From Polyangiaceae bacterium (lineage in GTDB: Bacteria > Myxococcota_A > Polyangia > Polyangiales > Polyangiaceae), in the NCBI GenBank assembly GCA_041389725.1, contig JAWKRG010000005.1:310001-374000 (forward strand): 64,000 bases of DNA. Direction: 5' to 3'. The translations under genes and the position numbers were made by a program. The notes under the pieces are model-generated. The model searched no databases, was not told the origin of the DNA, and saw only the letters and a list, made by a program, of their open reading frames with translations. The first letter of the stretch is position 1, and each line of letters begins with the position of its first letter. Shown piece after piece: positions 33,530-41,965 of the stretch.

Positions 33530-34968
33530 TGCGGCTCACCCGTGCCGAGGTGCAGCGAAGCGCGGCGTCGTCGCAACAGGCTGAGGGCAGCGAGTAGCAG
33601 CAGTGAAGACCACGCACTCGAGCTTCCCGATGGCGCTGCCGTCCTGCACGCACAGCCGGAGTCTTCCTCGTTGGATGGAGTCGCGCTCAGGCCACCTCCA
33701 CCCGCGGCCCCTCCGTTGCCCGTGCCAGCGTTGTTGCCCGCACCGGCGCTGTTGCCTGCGCCGCCCGCACCGCCGCTTCCGCTACTCGTGCCGCCCGTGC
33801 CGGTGTTGGGTCCGGTTCCAGGCTCGTCCGAAAGCTTGTACGCCCATACCGGCCCGCCTGTAGTGCTCACCAGCACGTAAGCATTGACGCTCGCTGCATA
33901 GCGGAAGCGGCTGTAGGTGCCATTCAGGCCTCGCTTGGGGACTACGGTGTTGCTCGCATCCGGAGGAAAGCGCGTCCAGGTCCAGGTGCCGCTCTTCCAA
34001 TCGCCGCTGGGCGCTTCCAAGACGTAGACGTCGGCGCCGTCATCCCACGCAACCGCTTGCCCCGAGGGAGGATCCCACTCGAAGCCGAGTTTGTCGGCGT
34101 TCATGATGTCCGTGTCACCGCTCGTCGCCAGCTTCACGCCGTCGGCGCTGGGGTTCGCCAGATCGAAGGCGTAGAGCTCGTGGCTGCCGCGCGCGTCCAC
34201 GTACAGGAACAGGTCGTGCACTGGGTCGTAGATGGCATTGCCATCGATGTCGACGTAGTCCGCCGCGGATCCGTGTTCGCTCCAAGCTCCCACCTTGAGA
34301 TCGTACTTTCGCAGAGGTGAGGCACCGTAGGCACTCAGGTACCAAAACACGTCGCGCTTCGGGTCGTAGGCGCTGAGTGCGCCGGTGGCAGGCTGCATGT
34401 TGGGGATCTTGCCGCCGAGGCTCCACTTGGCGGTGCCGAGGTCGAAGGTGTGCACGTAGCCATCGTCGCAACCACCGCACACCGGGTCGGGGGTGCCGCT
34501 CATGATCACGAACTGGTTCGTGCTCGGGTGATAGTCGACGCGATCATAGGTGTGCGCCGGACAGGCAGAGCCATCGGGATACACGCCCTTGTCGTTGCAC
34601 TCTGGCGCTACGGAAGAACCGCCGTTGTCGTAGGGTTTGCTCGCGGCCTTCCACAGCCCGGTCTGCAAGTCGAAGACGTAGACTTCGCTACCGAAGTAGC
34701 CGTTGTGCCCGCCGCCCCACACGACAAGTCCGCCCAGCGTGCCGTAGCCCGAAGCGAAGGCCCCGCCGCACCAGTCGTCGATCGTTCCAGACACACCCTC
34801 CACCGCGCTGAAGGAGCAGCCCCCCGCGGGACAGGGATCGAGGTCGTCGATGGTGTTCTCGCTGATCACCTGCCAAGTGCCTGGCTTCTGGGACGCGAAG
34901 TTGGGCGCAGCGTGGGCCAAAGCGCCAAACGTGCAGACGGCGAGCAAAGCGCGGAGAGTGTGTTTCAT
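33526..34968 (-). CDS. Exported kelch-like propeller protein with clear MYXO-CTERM tail
   Basis: The start is ATG 34968, since GGAGG sits eight bases upstream. The 480-residue protein has a signal peptide (residues 1-20, ending AHA) and kelch-like blades: GGLVVWGGGHNGYFGSEVYV, YDRVDYHPSTNQFVIM, SAYDPKRDVFWYLSAYG. A Gly/Ser/Asn linker precedes GCACRTA, LLLLAALSLL and RRRR. The GGGHNGY plus date/time-like periodic strands resemble the propellers of the 41966-43282 lipoprotein. It forms a two-gene unit with 32135-33529. Confidence 0.85.
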   Translation of the reverse strand: MKHTLRALLAVCTFGALAHAAPNFASQKPGTWQVISENTIDDLDPCPAGGCSFSAVEGVSGTIDDWCGGAFASGYGTLGGLVVWGGGHNGYFGSEVYVFDLQTGLWKAASKPYDNGGSSVAPECNDKGVYPDGSACPAHTYDRVDYHPSTNQFVIMSGTPDPVCGGCDDGYVHTFDLGTAKWSLGGKIPNMQPATGALSAYDPKRDVFWYLSAYGASPLRKYDLKVGAWSEHGSAADYVDIDGNAIYDPVHDLFLYVDARGSHELYAFDLANPSADGVKLATSGDTDIMNADKLGFEWDPPSGQAVAWDDGADVYVLEAPSGDWKSGTWTWTRFPPDASNTVVPKRGLNGTYSRFRYAASVNAYVLVSTTGGPVWAYKLSDEPGTGPNTGTGGTSSGSGGAGGAGNSAGAGNNAGTGNGGAAGGGGLSATPSNEEDSGCACRTAAPSGSSSAWSSLLLLAALSLLRRRRASLHLGTGEPQ

Positions 34969-35063
34969 CGAGAGCACCTCCAAAGCAGCTAGCGTGCCAG
35001 TGGGCCGCAAGGATTCCTACGCGGATTCAAGCGTCGCGCTTGGGGGATGATCTGGAGGGATAA

Positions 35064-35081
35064 ATCCGACCAGGGTCGGAT
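35064..35081. terminator. Hairpin downstream of the RCC1 lipoprotein gene
   Basis: ATCCGACC (35064-35071) and GGTCGGAT (35074-35081) pair as a 7-bp stem with a CAGG-type tetraloop, just after the stop at 35089. On the minus strand it is followed by TTTATCCC, a short T-run. It may be an intrinsic terminator, or bidirectional with the divergent kelch gene promoter. Confidence 0.4.
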
Positions 35082-35088
35082 CCAGCCT

Positions 35089-36354
35089 TCAGGGAAACTC
35101 CACCAGGTTCGGCTCTTCGACGGGACTCGCGCCAAAGATTCCTGCTTGCCGGTTACCGTTGTCACCCCAGCACCAGGCGCTGCCGTCGCGCGCCACGGCG
35201 CAAGTCGTGCGGTCGCTCGTGTCGACCAGCACCCATTCGCGCTCCGAGCCGACCTGAGTGAGCGGAGCCGGGTCGGGCAAGAAGCGAACGCCGATCTGGC
35301 CGTCCGCGGCGCTTCCCCAGCACCACAGACTTCCGTCCTTCTTCAGTGCGCAGCTGTGGGCCCGTCCGCAGGAAACGTGTTTCCAGTCCGTGTCCGAGCC
35401 AACCTGGATTGGAGTATTGGGAGAGCTGGCGCTCACACCCAGTTGACCGCTGCTGTTGTCGCCCCAGCAGTACAGCGAGCCATCGAGTCGGATCCCGCAG
35501 CTGTGACTGCGGCCAGCGCTGACTTGCTCGTAGCTCGTGCCGACGACCGCGGGCTCCACGCCACCTTCGTGCCCCACCTGGCCTGACTCGTTCTCGCCAA
35601 AGCACCACAGCGAATCGTCCGAAGCGATCATGCAGCCGTGCACGTCGCCCACCGTGAGCCCTGAGAAGCCATCCTGTTGCAGCACTTGCAGGGGCTGCTG
35701 CGTCGACGTGTTGGGCACCCCCAATCGCCCTTGGTCGCCGTACCCCCAGCAAAACAGCGCACCGGCATCGTCGAGGGCGCACGCGTGCGCCGAACCACCG
35801 TCGATATCCGTCCAACTCTTCTGTCCGACGAGGGCTGGTTCGATCTGCACATTGGTGTGTCCCAGACCGAGCTGTGCGTTGCCGTTCTCGCCCCAGCACC
35901 AGAGCCGCGAGCTGTCGTCGATCGCGCAGCCGAAGAGCTCGGGGTAGTTGCCGCCCGCCGCGACCTCGCGCCAGTTCTCTACTGCGCCGATGCGAAGCGG
36001 TATTTCGCTGGATTCCGTCGCGCTATCGACGGCTAGAGCAGAGGCGGAGTTGGAGCCCCAGCCCCACAGGCGCGCTTGCCGATCGACCGCAAAGACGTGA
36101 GTGCTGCCGACGGCTAGTGCGACGACTGCCGCGTCCACGACGCAGCTGCCTTGCTCACAGGTCGAGGCCGGCGCCGTGCAGGTCGTGCAGCTCTCTCCCT
36201 GGCGACCGCAGGCACTGGCGTCGTTGCCGCTCAGACAACGTACGCCGTCGAAACAGCCGCTGCATCCCGCCTTGCCGTCGAGCAGGCCTTCGTCGAACTC
36301 CGTCGTGCAAGCGGCAGCACTGAGCGCAAGCAGTAGTGTGAGCAGCGAGCGCAC
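35089..36354 (-). CDS. RCC1-repeat lipoprotein
   Basis: The 421-residue protein has signal-peptide lipobox AAAC (Cys16) and a Cys-rich N-terminal module (CSGCFDGVRC, CGRQGESCTTC, CEQGSC) similar to EGF-like envelope modules. The rest is a seven-bladed RCC1 propeller, with repeated LWCWGxNxxGQLG turns (for example SRLWCWGENGNAQLG and SLYCWGDNSSGQLG) and VAAGxxHSCAL strands. Such bacterial RCC1 proteins are extracellular and are not GTPase exchange factors. It is a probable surface-exposed adhesin-like protein. The gene lies directly downstream of cassette B's TPR and kinase genes (2-bp gap), so it may belong to that operon. Confidence 0.88.
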   Translation of the reverse strand: MRSLLTLLLALSAAACTTEFDEGLLDGKAGCSGCFDGVRCLSGNDASACGRQGESCTTCTAPASTCEQGSCVVDAAVVALAVGSTHVFAVDRQARLWGWGSNSASALAVDSATESSEIPLRIGAVENWREVAAGGNYPELFGCAIDDSSRLWCWGENGNAQLGLGHTNVQIEPALVGQKSWTDIDGGSAHACALDDAGALFCWGYGDQGRLGVPNTSTQQPLQVLQQDGFSGLTVGDVHGCMIASDDSLWCFGENESGQVGHEGGVEPAVVGTSYEQVSAGRSHSCGIRLDGSLYCWGDNSSGQLGVSASSPNTPIQVGSDTDWKHVSCGRAHSCALKKDGSLWCWGSAADGQIGVRFLPDPAPLTQVGSEREWVLVDTSDRTTCAVARDGSAWCWGDNGNRQAGIFGASPVEEPNLVEFP

Positions 36355-36355
36355 G

Positions 36356-37255
36356 CTAGAACCTCACCGCGTTGGGGAAGGCAGCGCTTTCCTTGGGCTG
36401 CGGAGAGAGGAACACCAGGTCCACGACCACGAGGGCGACCCCGACGGCTGCCACCCCCAGCGAAACGTTGGTCAAGGTGCGCGAGGTTCGACCGTCGTCG
36501 AAGCGATCTCGAGTGGGCTCTGCGACGTAGTCGTCGTGGATCCGTTCCGTGCGCAGTCCGAAAAAAACGGTGCCGCCGGTGCCAAGGGCTGCAAGCGCTC
36601 CTCCCGTCCAGGTGAGAACACCGGGCCCGCGGCTCTCCGAGGGTTTCGCTCGTGGGCGCGGCAGTGTCTTCGGCGGCTGACGTGTCTGCTTCGCTGACGC
36701 CGCTGGCTTGCTGGCGGACTGTGCAACGTGAGAGGTCTGCCCGCGCCCGAGCTCGAGCTCGACGGCTTCGCCGCTGCCGACGCTCACGCGATGACGCCCC
36801 GGATCGACGGTGACGCGGCACGGAGTTCGACACCGCTCGTCTCCGTCGACGACCACGGGTCGCCCTGCATCGCCGCTTTCGACGACGACCGTCGCGAGCT
36901 GCTTGGACGCGATGCGGGCGCCGCGCTTGGCTCGCTCCCGGTCCGGCTCTTTCAGCGTGCTGCTGACCGCGGCCGCTTCATACTGCGCGACGGCTTCGCG
37001 ATAGCGCCCCAGGCGCTCGAGACACACGGCGATGTTGAAGCGCACGGCGTCGTGCGCAACCAAAGAAAAGGCGCGCTCGAACTCGCCGAGGGCGCTCTGA
37101 TAGTCGCCGTCCTCGAAGGCGCGCTCGCCAGCAGTGAACGCTTTGCGTGCCTCGACCTGCGCGGGCTCTGCCGCGACCGCCGTGCCCGCGAGCAGCATGG
37201 CGAACAGTAGCGTCAGCACGAAGCGGAACGCGAATGACGCGCGGAGTTCTGGCAA
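36356..37255 (-). CDS. Signal-peptide TPR/PEGA protein with C-terminal membrane hairpin, cassette B
   Basis: The start is uncertain: TTG 37255 gives a credible signal peptide (RFVLTLLFAMLLAGTAVA), while the frame is open to GTG 37327. About 299 residues follow the same plan as 18368-19270. TPR helices (FTAGERAFEDGDYQSALGEF, AVRFNIAVCLERLGRYREA) are followed by a PEGA-like beta region (VVVDGDERCRTPCRVTVDPG) and a Lys/Pro linker. Two transmembrane segments (WTGGALAALGTGGTVFFGL and LGVAAVGVALVVVDLVFL) flank a charged loop. The PEGA motif with its TPC turn is clear here. It follows the kinase by 13-85 bp. Confidence 0.75.
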   Translation of the reverse strand: MPELRASFAFRFVLTLLFAMLLAGTAVAAEPAQVEARKAFTAGERAFEDGDYQSALGEFERAFSLVAHDAVRFNIAVCLERLGRYREAVAQYEAAAVSSTLKEPDRERAKRGARIASKQLATVVVESGDAGRPVVVDGDERCRTPCRVTVDPGRHRVSVGSGEAVELELGRGQTSHVAQSASKPAASAKQTRQPPKTLPRPRAKPSESRGPGVLTWTGGALAALGTGGTVFFGLRTERIHDDYVAEPTRDRFDDGRTSRTLTNVSLGVAAVGVALVVVDLVFLSPQPKESAAFPNAVRF

Positions 37256-37340
37256 ACCACTGCTCGAGGCGGACCTGCCCGAAATCCTCAGGAAGCTGCG
37301 AGGCGTCGGAATCAGCACGGAGATCACACTCGAGTCGAGA

Positions 37341-38948
37341 CTAGAATGGATTCTTTAGCAGAGTTCCGTCTTGCTTGGGCGGTCGCGACGCGGGGGAAGG
37401 CTTGGCAGGCGGTGTGGTTGGTTTCGCAGCGGGCGGCGCTGCCGCGGGCGCGCTGCGCGGCTCCGCGTTCGTCGCGCTAGATGCGGGTGGAGTCGTAGCG
37501 CTGGGCGCGGTCGGCGCCGCTCGCAGCGAGATGGAAACTCCGTCGTCACCCCCCGACACCTTGCGGCGGACCACCTCGCCATCGGAGCCAACGACCTCGA
37601 CGTCCGCGCTGGCACCCGCGGCCAGGCGAATCCGCACGGGGCGTTCATCGTGTCGAGTGCCGTCCACGAGCACGAAGCGCGCCCGGGGGTCTACGTGCAC
37701 CACGACGTCGGCGCCCAACAACGCGGCCTTCTCATCCGTTGCGGGCTCCACGGACTTGGTAGACAGTCGCCACGCCGAAACCCCGACCGCCGTGGCGGCG
37801 ACGGCCACTCCCGCGAGCAACAATGTGCGACTCCGGCGCCGCGGTCCGCCGCCGAGGGTCACGCCGTGATGGGTGATGGTTGCGTCCTGCGCCGCAGCCG
37901 GCTCCGGGCTGGTGCTGGAATCTGGCTCCTTCAGTGGCGGCGGCGGGCCAACGCGCAGCGCTGACGCGATTCGCTCTTGTTCGACCACGCGCTCTTCGGC
38001 GAAGAGCTCGCTCATCGTGTCGGCGATGTCGCGCGGTGCATCGATCTGCGCGATCGTGTCCGCGACGCTCTTGGCGTCCGGTGGTCGCGCCCCGGGCCTG
38101 CGTTCGAGCGCACTGGCAATCAGCTGCGTCATGCGCCTCGGCATTTCGCGTTCCAGCTTTGGAATGGGTGCGTTGAGCACGTTCCACAGAGCCGTCGCTT
38201 CGTCCTTGGAGTTGAACAAGCGGCGCCCGGAGAACGCCTCCCACGCAACGACCCCCCACGCCCACACGTCCACGGCGCGCGTTGCCGGTAGCGATCGATC
38301 GATCTGCTCGGGAGCCAGATAGGCGAGCTTGCCCTTCACTTCTCCCGAGCGCGTGCCCACCAACCGCCCTCGCGCGGCGGCGATACCAAAATCGACGACC
38401 TTCACCTGCCCGTCGTAGGTCACGAAGATGTTGTGGGGGCTGACATCGCGGTGGATCACCCCCAACAGCTTGCCCTCGGCGTCGCGCGTTTCGTGTGCCG
38501 CATGGAGGCCGAGCGCTGCCTTCTCCAGCACTTCCAGACAGAAGCCGAGGGGCAGCTGCCTCCCGAGTTCAGACGCGCGCCGTAGGACCCGCGAGAGGCT
38601 CTGTCCTCGCAGGTACTCCATCAGCAAGTAAGGAACGCGTCCATGAAGTCCGACATCCAGCACCTGCACCACGTTGGGATGCTGGATCTGCGAGGCGATT
38701 CGCGCCTCGTCCAGGAACATGTTCACGAAGTGTTCGTCCCCCACCAGGTGAGGCAACATCACCTTCATGGCCAAGAGCTTCTCGAAGCCACCGATCGACG
38801 TGCGCTGCACCGCATACACTGCCGCCATGCCGCCGTGCGCGACCTCCAGTACGACCCGATAGCGGTCGACAGTGTCACCGACGCGCGGCAAGGTCGGTAG
38901 CTCGGCCTGCACCTTGGAAACATACCACGGCGGCGAAAACGGCGGCAA
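37341..38948 (-). CDS. Membrane-anchored Ser/Thr protein kinase, cassette B
   Basis: The start is TTG 38948, chosen because GGGAGG lies five bases upstream and the frame upstream overlaps the divergent activator gene. The 535-residue protein has a kinase domain (about residues 28-295) with HGGMAAVY, LAMKVMLPH, VIHRDVSPHNIFV, VVDFGIAAA and LAPEQ, all intact. A juxtamembrane linker is followed by one transmembrane segment at about 372-392. The external C-terminal domain is PEGA-like (DPRARFVLVDGTRHDERPVR), with an Ala/Pro-rich tail ending GTLLKNPF. The tail motif resembles that of the first kinase. Confidence 0.93.
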   Translation of the reverse strand: MPPFSPPWYVSKVQAELPTLPRVGDTVDRYRVVLEVAHGGMAAVYAVQRTSIGGFEKLLAMKVMLPHLVGDEHFVNMFLDEARIASQIQHPNVVQVLDVGLHGRVPYLLMEYLRGQSLSRVLRRASELGRQLPLGFCLEVLEKAALGLHAAHETRDAEGKLLGVIHRDVSPHNIFVTYDGQVKVVDFGIAAARGRLVGTRSGEVKGKLAYLAPEQIDRSLPATRAVDVWAWGVVAWEAFSGRRLFNSKDEATALWNVLNAPIPKLEREMPRRMTQLIASALERRPGARPPDAKSVADTIAQIDAPRDIADTMSELFAEERVVEQERIASALRVGPPPPLKEPDSSTSPEPAAAQDATITHHGVTLGGGPRRRSRTLLLAGVAVAATAVGVSAWRLSTKSVEPATDEKAALLGADVVVHVDPRARFVLVDGTRHDERPVRIRLAAGASADVEVVGSDGEVVRRKVSGGDDGVSISLRAAPTAPSATTPPASSATNAEPRSAPAAAPPAAKPTTPPAKPSPASRPPKQDGTLLKNPF

Positions 38949-38953
38949 CGCGG

Positions 38954-38959
38954 CCTCCC
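38954..38959 (-). promoter_or_regulatory. Shine-Dalgarno site deciding the TTG start of the kinase
   Basis: GGGAGG on the minus strand is five bases before TTG 38948. No ATG or GTG in the frame has a comparable site, so the rare TTG start is preferred. Confidence 0.6.
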
Positions 38960-39005
38960 GGCGAGATGAGCCAAACCGTTCGGGATTTGTTATCGTTCGA
39001 CGGTG

Positions 39006-40331
39006 ATGGAAGACCGTACCGTTCCGCGACGGCTGCCAGGGTTGCCCGTCAAGTCGGTGCGCGTCGAAGTCGTGGCTGGTCCCGACCGCGGGCGACAGCT
39101 GACGTTCCAGGATACCGCGCTGACCATCGGAACCGCCCAGGGCAACGAGCTGGTGCTGACGGACCCGACCGTGTCGCGCTACCACCTCGAGCTGGAGCGA
39201 GCGGCGGACCGCATCTTGCTGCGCGATCTGGGTTCGACCAATGGCACTAGCGTCGGCGGCGTGTCCTTCCGCGATGCGGCTGTTTCGATTCCACCCGGAA
39301 CGACCGTCACCGTCGGTGACTCCAGCTTGCGTCTGGAGGACGACGTCGTCGTGATGGTCGACCACGCGGCGCCCGATGTTCTCGGCGGTCTGCGTGGTCG
39401 CTCCGTCGCGGCGCGGCGGCTGTTCTCCGCGATGATGCGCGTGGCCAGCAGCAACGTCCCAGTGCTGCTCTACGGCGAGTCGGGCACCGGCAAAGAACTC
39501 ATCGCGCGCGCCTTGCACGACCTCGGCGGCGCGGGCCGACCCCTTTCGACCGTGGACTGCGCGGCGCTCGTACCGAGTCTCTTTGCCAGCGAGCTCTTCG
39601 GCCACGAACGGGGCGCCTTCACCGGCGCAGAGCGGCGTCACGAGGGCGCGTTCGTGCGCGCCAACGGCGGTACCGTGTTCTTGGACGAGATTGGCGAGCT
39701 CTCGGCGGAGCTGCAGTCGTCCCTGCTGGGCGTCGTCGAGCGCCGGCGCGTCCGTCGCGTGGGCGGCAGCGAGGAGATACCCGTCGACGTTCGCATCATC
39801 TCGGCAACTCATCGGGACCTACGCAGCGAGGTGAACGCAGGCCGCTTTCGCCTGGATCTGTTCTATCGACTGGCAGTCGTCTTGATCCGAGTGCCGCCGC
39901 TGCGCGAGCGCAGCGAGGACATTCCGCTTTTGGTGGAGCACTTCTTGCGCGAGGCTGGCTACGACGGACCCAGTGAAAGCGTCTTCCCACCCGAGGAGAT
40001 GTCGCGCCTCTCCGCCCACGATTGGCCCGGCAACATTCGGGAGTTGAGGAACGTCGTCGAGGCCGCGCTGGTGCTCGGAGCGGATCAAAGCCTGGCCGAG
40101 ATCGCGGGGGGCGCCGGCCAGGTTCAGGGGTTCAGCAACGACGAGCCCTTCGCTTCGCTCTACGGTCTGACCTACAAGGACGCTCGCCGCTCGGTGCTGG
40201 ATCGCTTCGAGCACGACTATTTGAAGAACTTGCTGGCCAACACCGGGGGCAACGTGCGGCAGGCAGCGCGGGACGCAAAGATGGATCGTTCCTACTTGAT
40301 CGATCTCCTCAAACGCCACGGCTTGCCCTAG
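39006..40331 (+). CDS. FHA-domain sigma-54-dependent activator, cassette B
   Basis: The protein has 441 residues from ATG 39006, with GTG 39003 as an alternative start. FHA domain residues about 20-110 include IGTAQGNEL, SRYHLEL and GSTNGTSVGG. In it the consensus first-loop Arg (GR) is replaced by Thr, so phosphopeptide affinity may differ. The AAA+ domain has GESGTGKE, GAFTGA and GTVFLDEIGE. A Fis-like helix-turn-helix ends the protein (GGNVRQAARDAKMDRSYLID). It is divergent from the kinase gene, with 57 bp between starts. No receiver domain is present. Confidence 0.93.
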   Translation: MEDRTVPRRLPGLPVKSVRVEVVAGPDRGRQLTFQDTALTIGTAQGNELVLTDPTVSRYHLELERAADRILLRDLGSTNGTSVGGVSFRDAAVSIPPGTTVTVGDSSLRLEDDVVVMVDHAAPDVLGGLRGRSVAARRLFSAMMRVASSNVPVLLYGESGTGKELIARALHDLGGAGRPLSTVDCAALVPSLFASELFGHERGAFTGAERRHEGAFVRANGGTVFLDEIGELSAELQSSLLGVVERRRVRRVGGSEEIPVDVRIISATHRDLRSEVNAGRFRLDLFYRLAVVLIRVPPLRERSEDIPLLVEHFLREAGYDGPSESVFPPEEMSRLSAHDWPGNIRELRNVVEAALVLGADQSLAEIAGGAGQVQGFSNDEPFASLYGLTYKDARRSVLDRFEHDYLKNLLANTGGNVRQAARDAKMDRSYLIDLLKRHGLP

Positions 40332-40394
40332 CGTCGCTGGTCTGCGATTCGAGTCGACCGCAGTCGTGGATCGCGGACTCGGCACAGCCCCACC

Positions 40395-41837
40395 TCACTT
40401 CGCCAGGCGGGTGAGCGCCAGCTCGTGCAGGTAGTGCTCGATGTTGGTGTAGCCATCACTGTCTGCGTCCAGCGCAGCATCCGCCGCATCGTTGGGATCC
40501 AGGCCGTGGTCCTTTTCCCAGTCATCCGGCATGCCGTCGAGGTCCGCGTCCGGCGGTGGCTCGGGTCCAGACGTGATCAGCGGGTCGTCGATCTTGCCGA
40601 GCTGCCCCGTCCCCTTGCGGGCCTCATCCACCGTGCGCACGTTCATCGCGTCGCGCGGCCATGCGCCGGCGAGATCCAGCACCCGGTCGTAGGCGTCTTG
40701 CGCGGAGTCCGTCGTCACTTCGGGCATGGCGAAGGCCGCCGAGGCCGGCTTTGGATCCGACCAAATCGTAAAGATGTCGTGGCCCGGGTCGTAGACGTTG
40801 TCGTGATCGTACACCGCAGCGGTCGAGCCGATTCCGATCAAAGCCGCCGTCTTGGGAGTGCCCGGACCGGCCTTGGCGTAGTTGCCCACCAAGTTGAACT
40901 CGAGGGAACCCTGACTCGGCGTCGAGATGTCCAGGCCCTTCTCGAAAGTGCAGTTGTAGATGACGTTGTTGCGGTAGTCGATGCGCACAGGACCGCTCGG
41001 CGCTTCGCTGCCCCAGTGCATGTGGGGCCCACAGCGATTGACGTGATGAGCGCTGAAGTTGTGGTGCATGCTGATGTTGGCGGTCGGCAGGTAGGCGACG
41101 AGCTGGCCGTAGTTCTGACCATCGGACTCGCTGTTGGTGACAGTGCTCCACTGCACCGTGAAGTCATGGCTGAAGGTCACGTCGAAGGTCTCGTCCTCGG
41201 CTCCTGAAAAGTCGCAGTGGTCGAACACGAAGTGATGCGCTTCGTTGATCGAGATGTTGTCGTAGGCGTTGTTGCCGCGGAAGCGCAGAAAGCGGAAAAC
41301 GCCGTCGTGGAAGTTGGAGTGGTAGGAGTTCAGCGCCGCGCCACCACCGCGGAAGGTGATGCCCCCGGGAGAGGTCTGGCCCGCGACAGTGACGTAGGAA
41401 TGAGACTCGTCCAGCGGCGCGGCGTTGCCCGGTACGTCGATCACACCCGAGACGCGAAAGACGATGATGCGTGGCCCAGTGGCGAACAGCGCTTCAGAAA
41501 ACGAGCCCGGCCCGGACCAGTCCAGGGTGGTGACGACGTAGACCTTTCCTCCACGGCCGCCAGGCGTGTCCGTGCCGTAGCCCTCCGCCCCTGGAAACGC
41601 GCGCGCGCCGCCGAAGGCGCCCGCGCCAACGATTCCGCCGCTGCCACCGAAGTTGCCCGCGCCGCCGCTGTTGCCGCTGTTGCCGCTACCGCCGTTGTTG
41701 CCCGAGCCACCGCTATTGCCCGCGCCGCCGCTGTTTGCTGTGCCCGCGGCTCCGCTTCCCGGGTCGGCGTCCGAAGACCCGCAGCCGATCAACAACATGC
41801 TTCCGATGATGACGCCCATGCTCGACGAGATACGCAT
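40395..41837 (-). CDS. Pectate-lyase-like lipoprotein
   Basis: The start is ATG 41837. The 480-residue protein has signal peptide and lipobox LIGC (Cys19), then a Gly/Asn/Ser-rich linker of about 50 residues. It continues with AFPGAEGYGTDTPGGRGGKV, the standard opening of PL1-like polysaccharide lyases. A right-handed beta-helix follows, with FVFDHCDFSGAEDETFDVTF and MHHNFSAHHVNRCGPHMH stacks. The C-terminus has DADLDGMPDDWEKDHGLDPN and DADSDGYTNIEHYL, a calcium-binding thrombospondin-3/dockerin-like pair. It is a lipid-anchored extracellular lyase candidate. Whether it cuts pectate or another uronic-acid polymer is not shown. Confidence 0.88.
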   Translation of the reverse strand: MRISSSMGVIIGSMLLIGCGSSDADPGSGAAGTANSGGAGNSGGSGNNGGSGNSGNSGGAGNFGGSGGIVGAGAFGGARAFPGAEGYGTDTPGGRGGKVYVVTTLDWSGPGSFSEALFATGPRIIVFRVSGVIDVPGNAAPLDESHSYVTVAGQTSPGGITFRGGGAALNSYHSNFHDGVFRFLRFRGNNAYDNISINEAHHFVFDHCDFSGAEDETFDVTFSHDFTVQWSTVTNSESDGQNYGQLVAYLPTANISMHHNFSAHHVNRCGPHMHWGSEAPSGPVRIDYRNNVIYNCTFEKGLDISTPSQGSLEFNLVGNYAKAGPGTPKTAALIGIGSTAAVYDHDNVYDPGHDIFTIWSDPKPASAAFAMPEVTTDSAQDAYDRVLDLAGAWPRDAMNVRTVDEARKGTGQLGKIDDPLITSGPEPPPDADLDGMPDDWEKDHGLDPNDAADAALDADSDGYTNIEHYLHELALTRLAK

Positions 41838-41907
41838 GCCATCTGCCCCAGCAACATCCGGGCCCATGCCGCACAGCCGTAATTGTCGCGAGCTACTCCG
41901 TCACGCT

Positions 41908-41948
41908 GGTTGGGAAAATCCCACCACGGTTGGGAAAGTGCTGCCGCT
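41908..41948 (-). promoter_or_regulatory. Conserved 41-bp upstream block, pectate-lyase-like gene
   Basis: On the minus strand it contains TTTCCCAACC twice, 20-21 bases apart, flanking GTGGTGGG, and a 5' AGCGGCAG. It matches 43352-43392 at 32 of 41 positions without gaps. Its near edge is 71 bases from ATG 41837. It is probably a promoter or activator site. Confidence 0.55.
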
Positions 41949-41965
41949 GCGGACGCATGCGCGGC

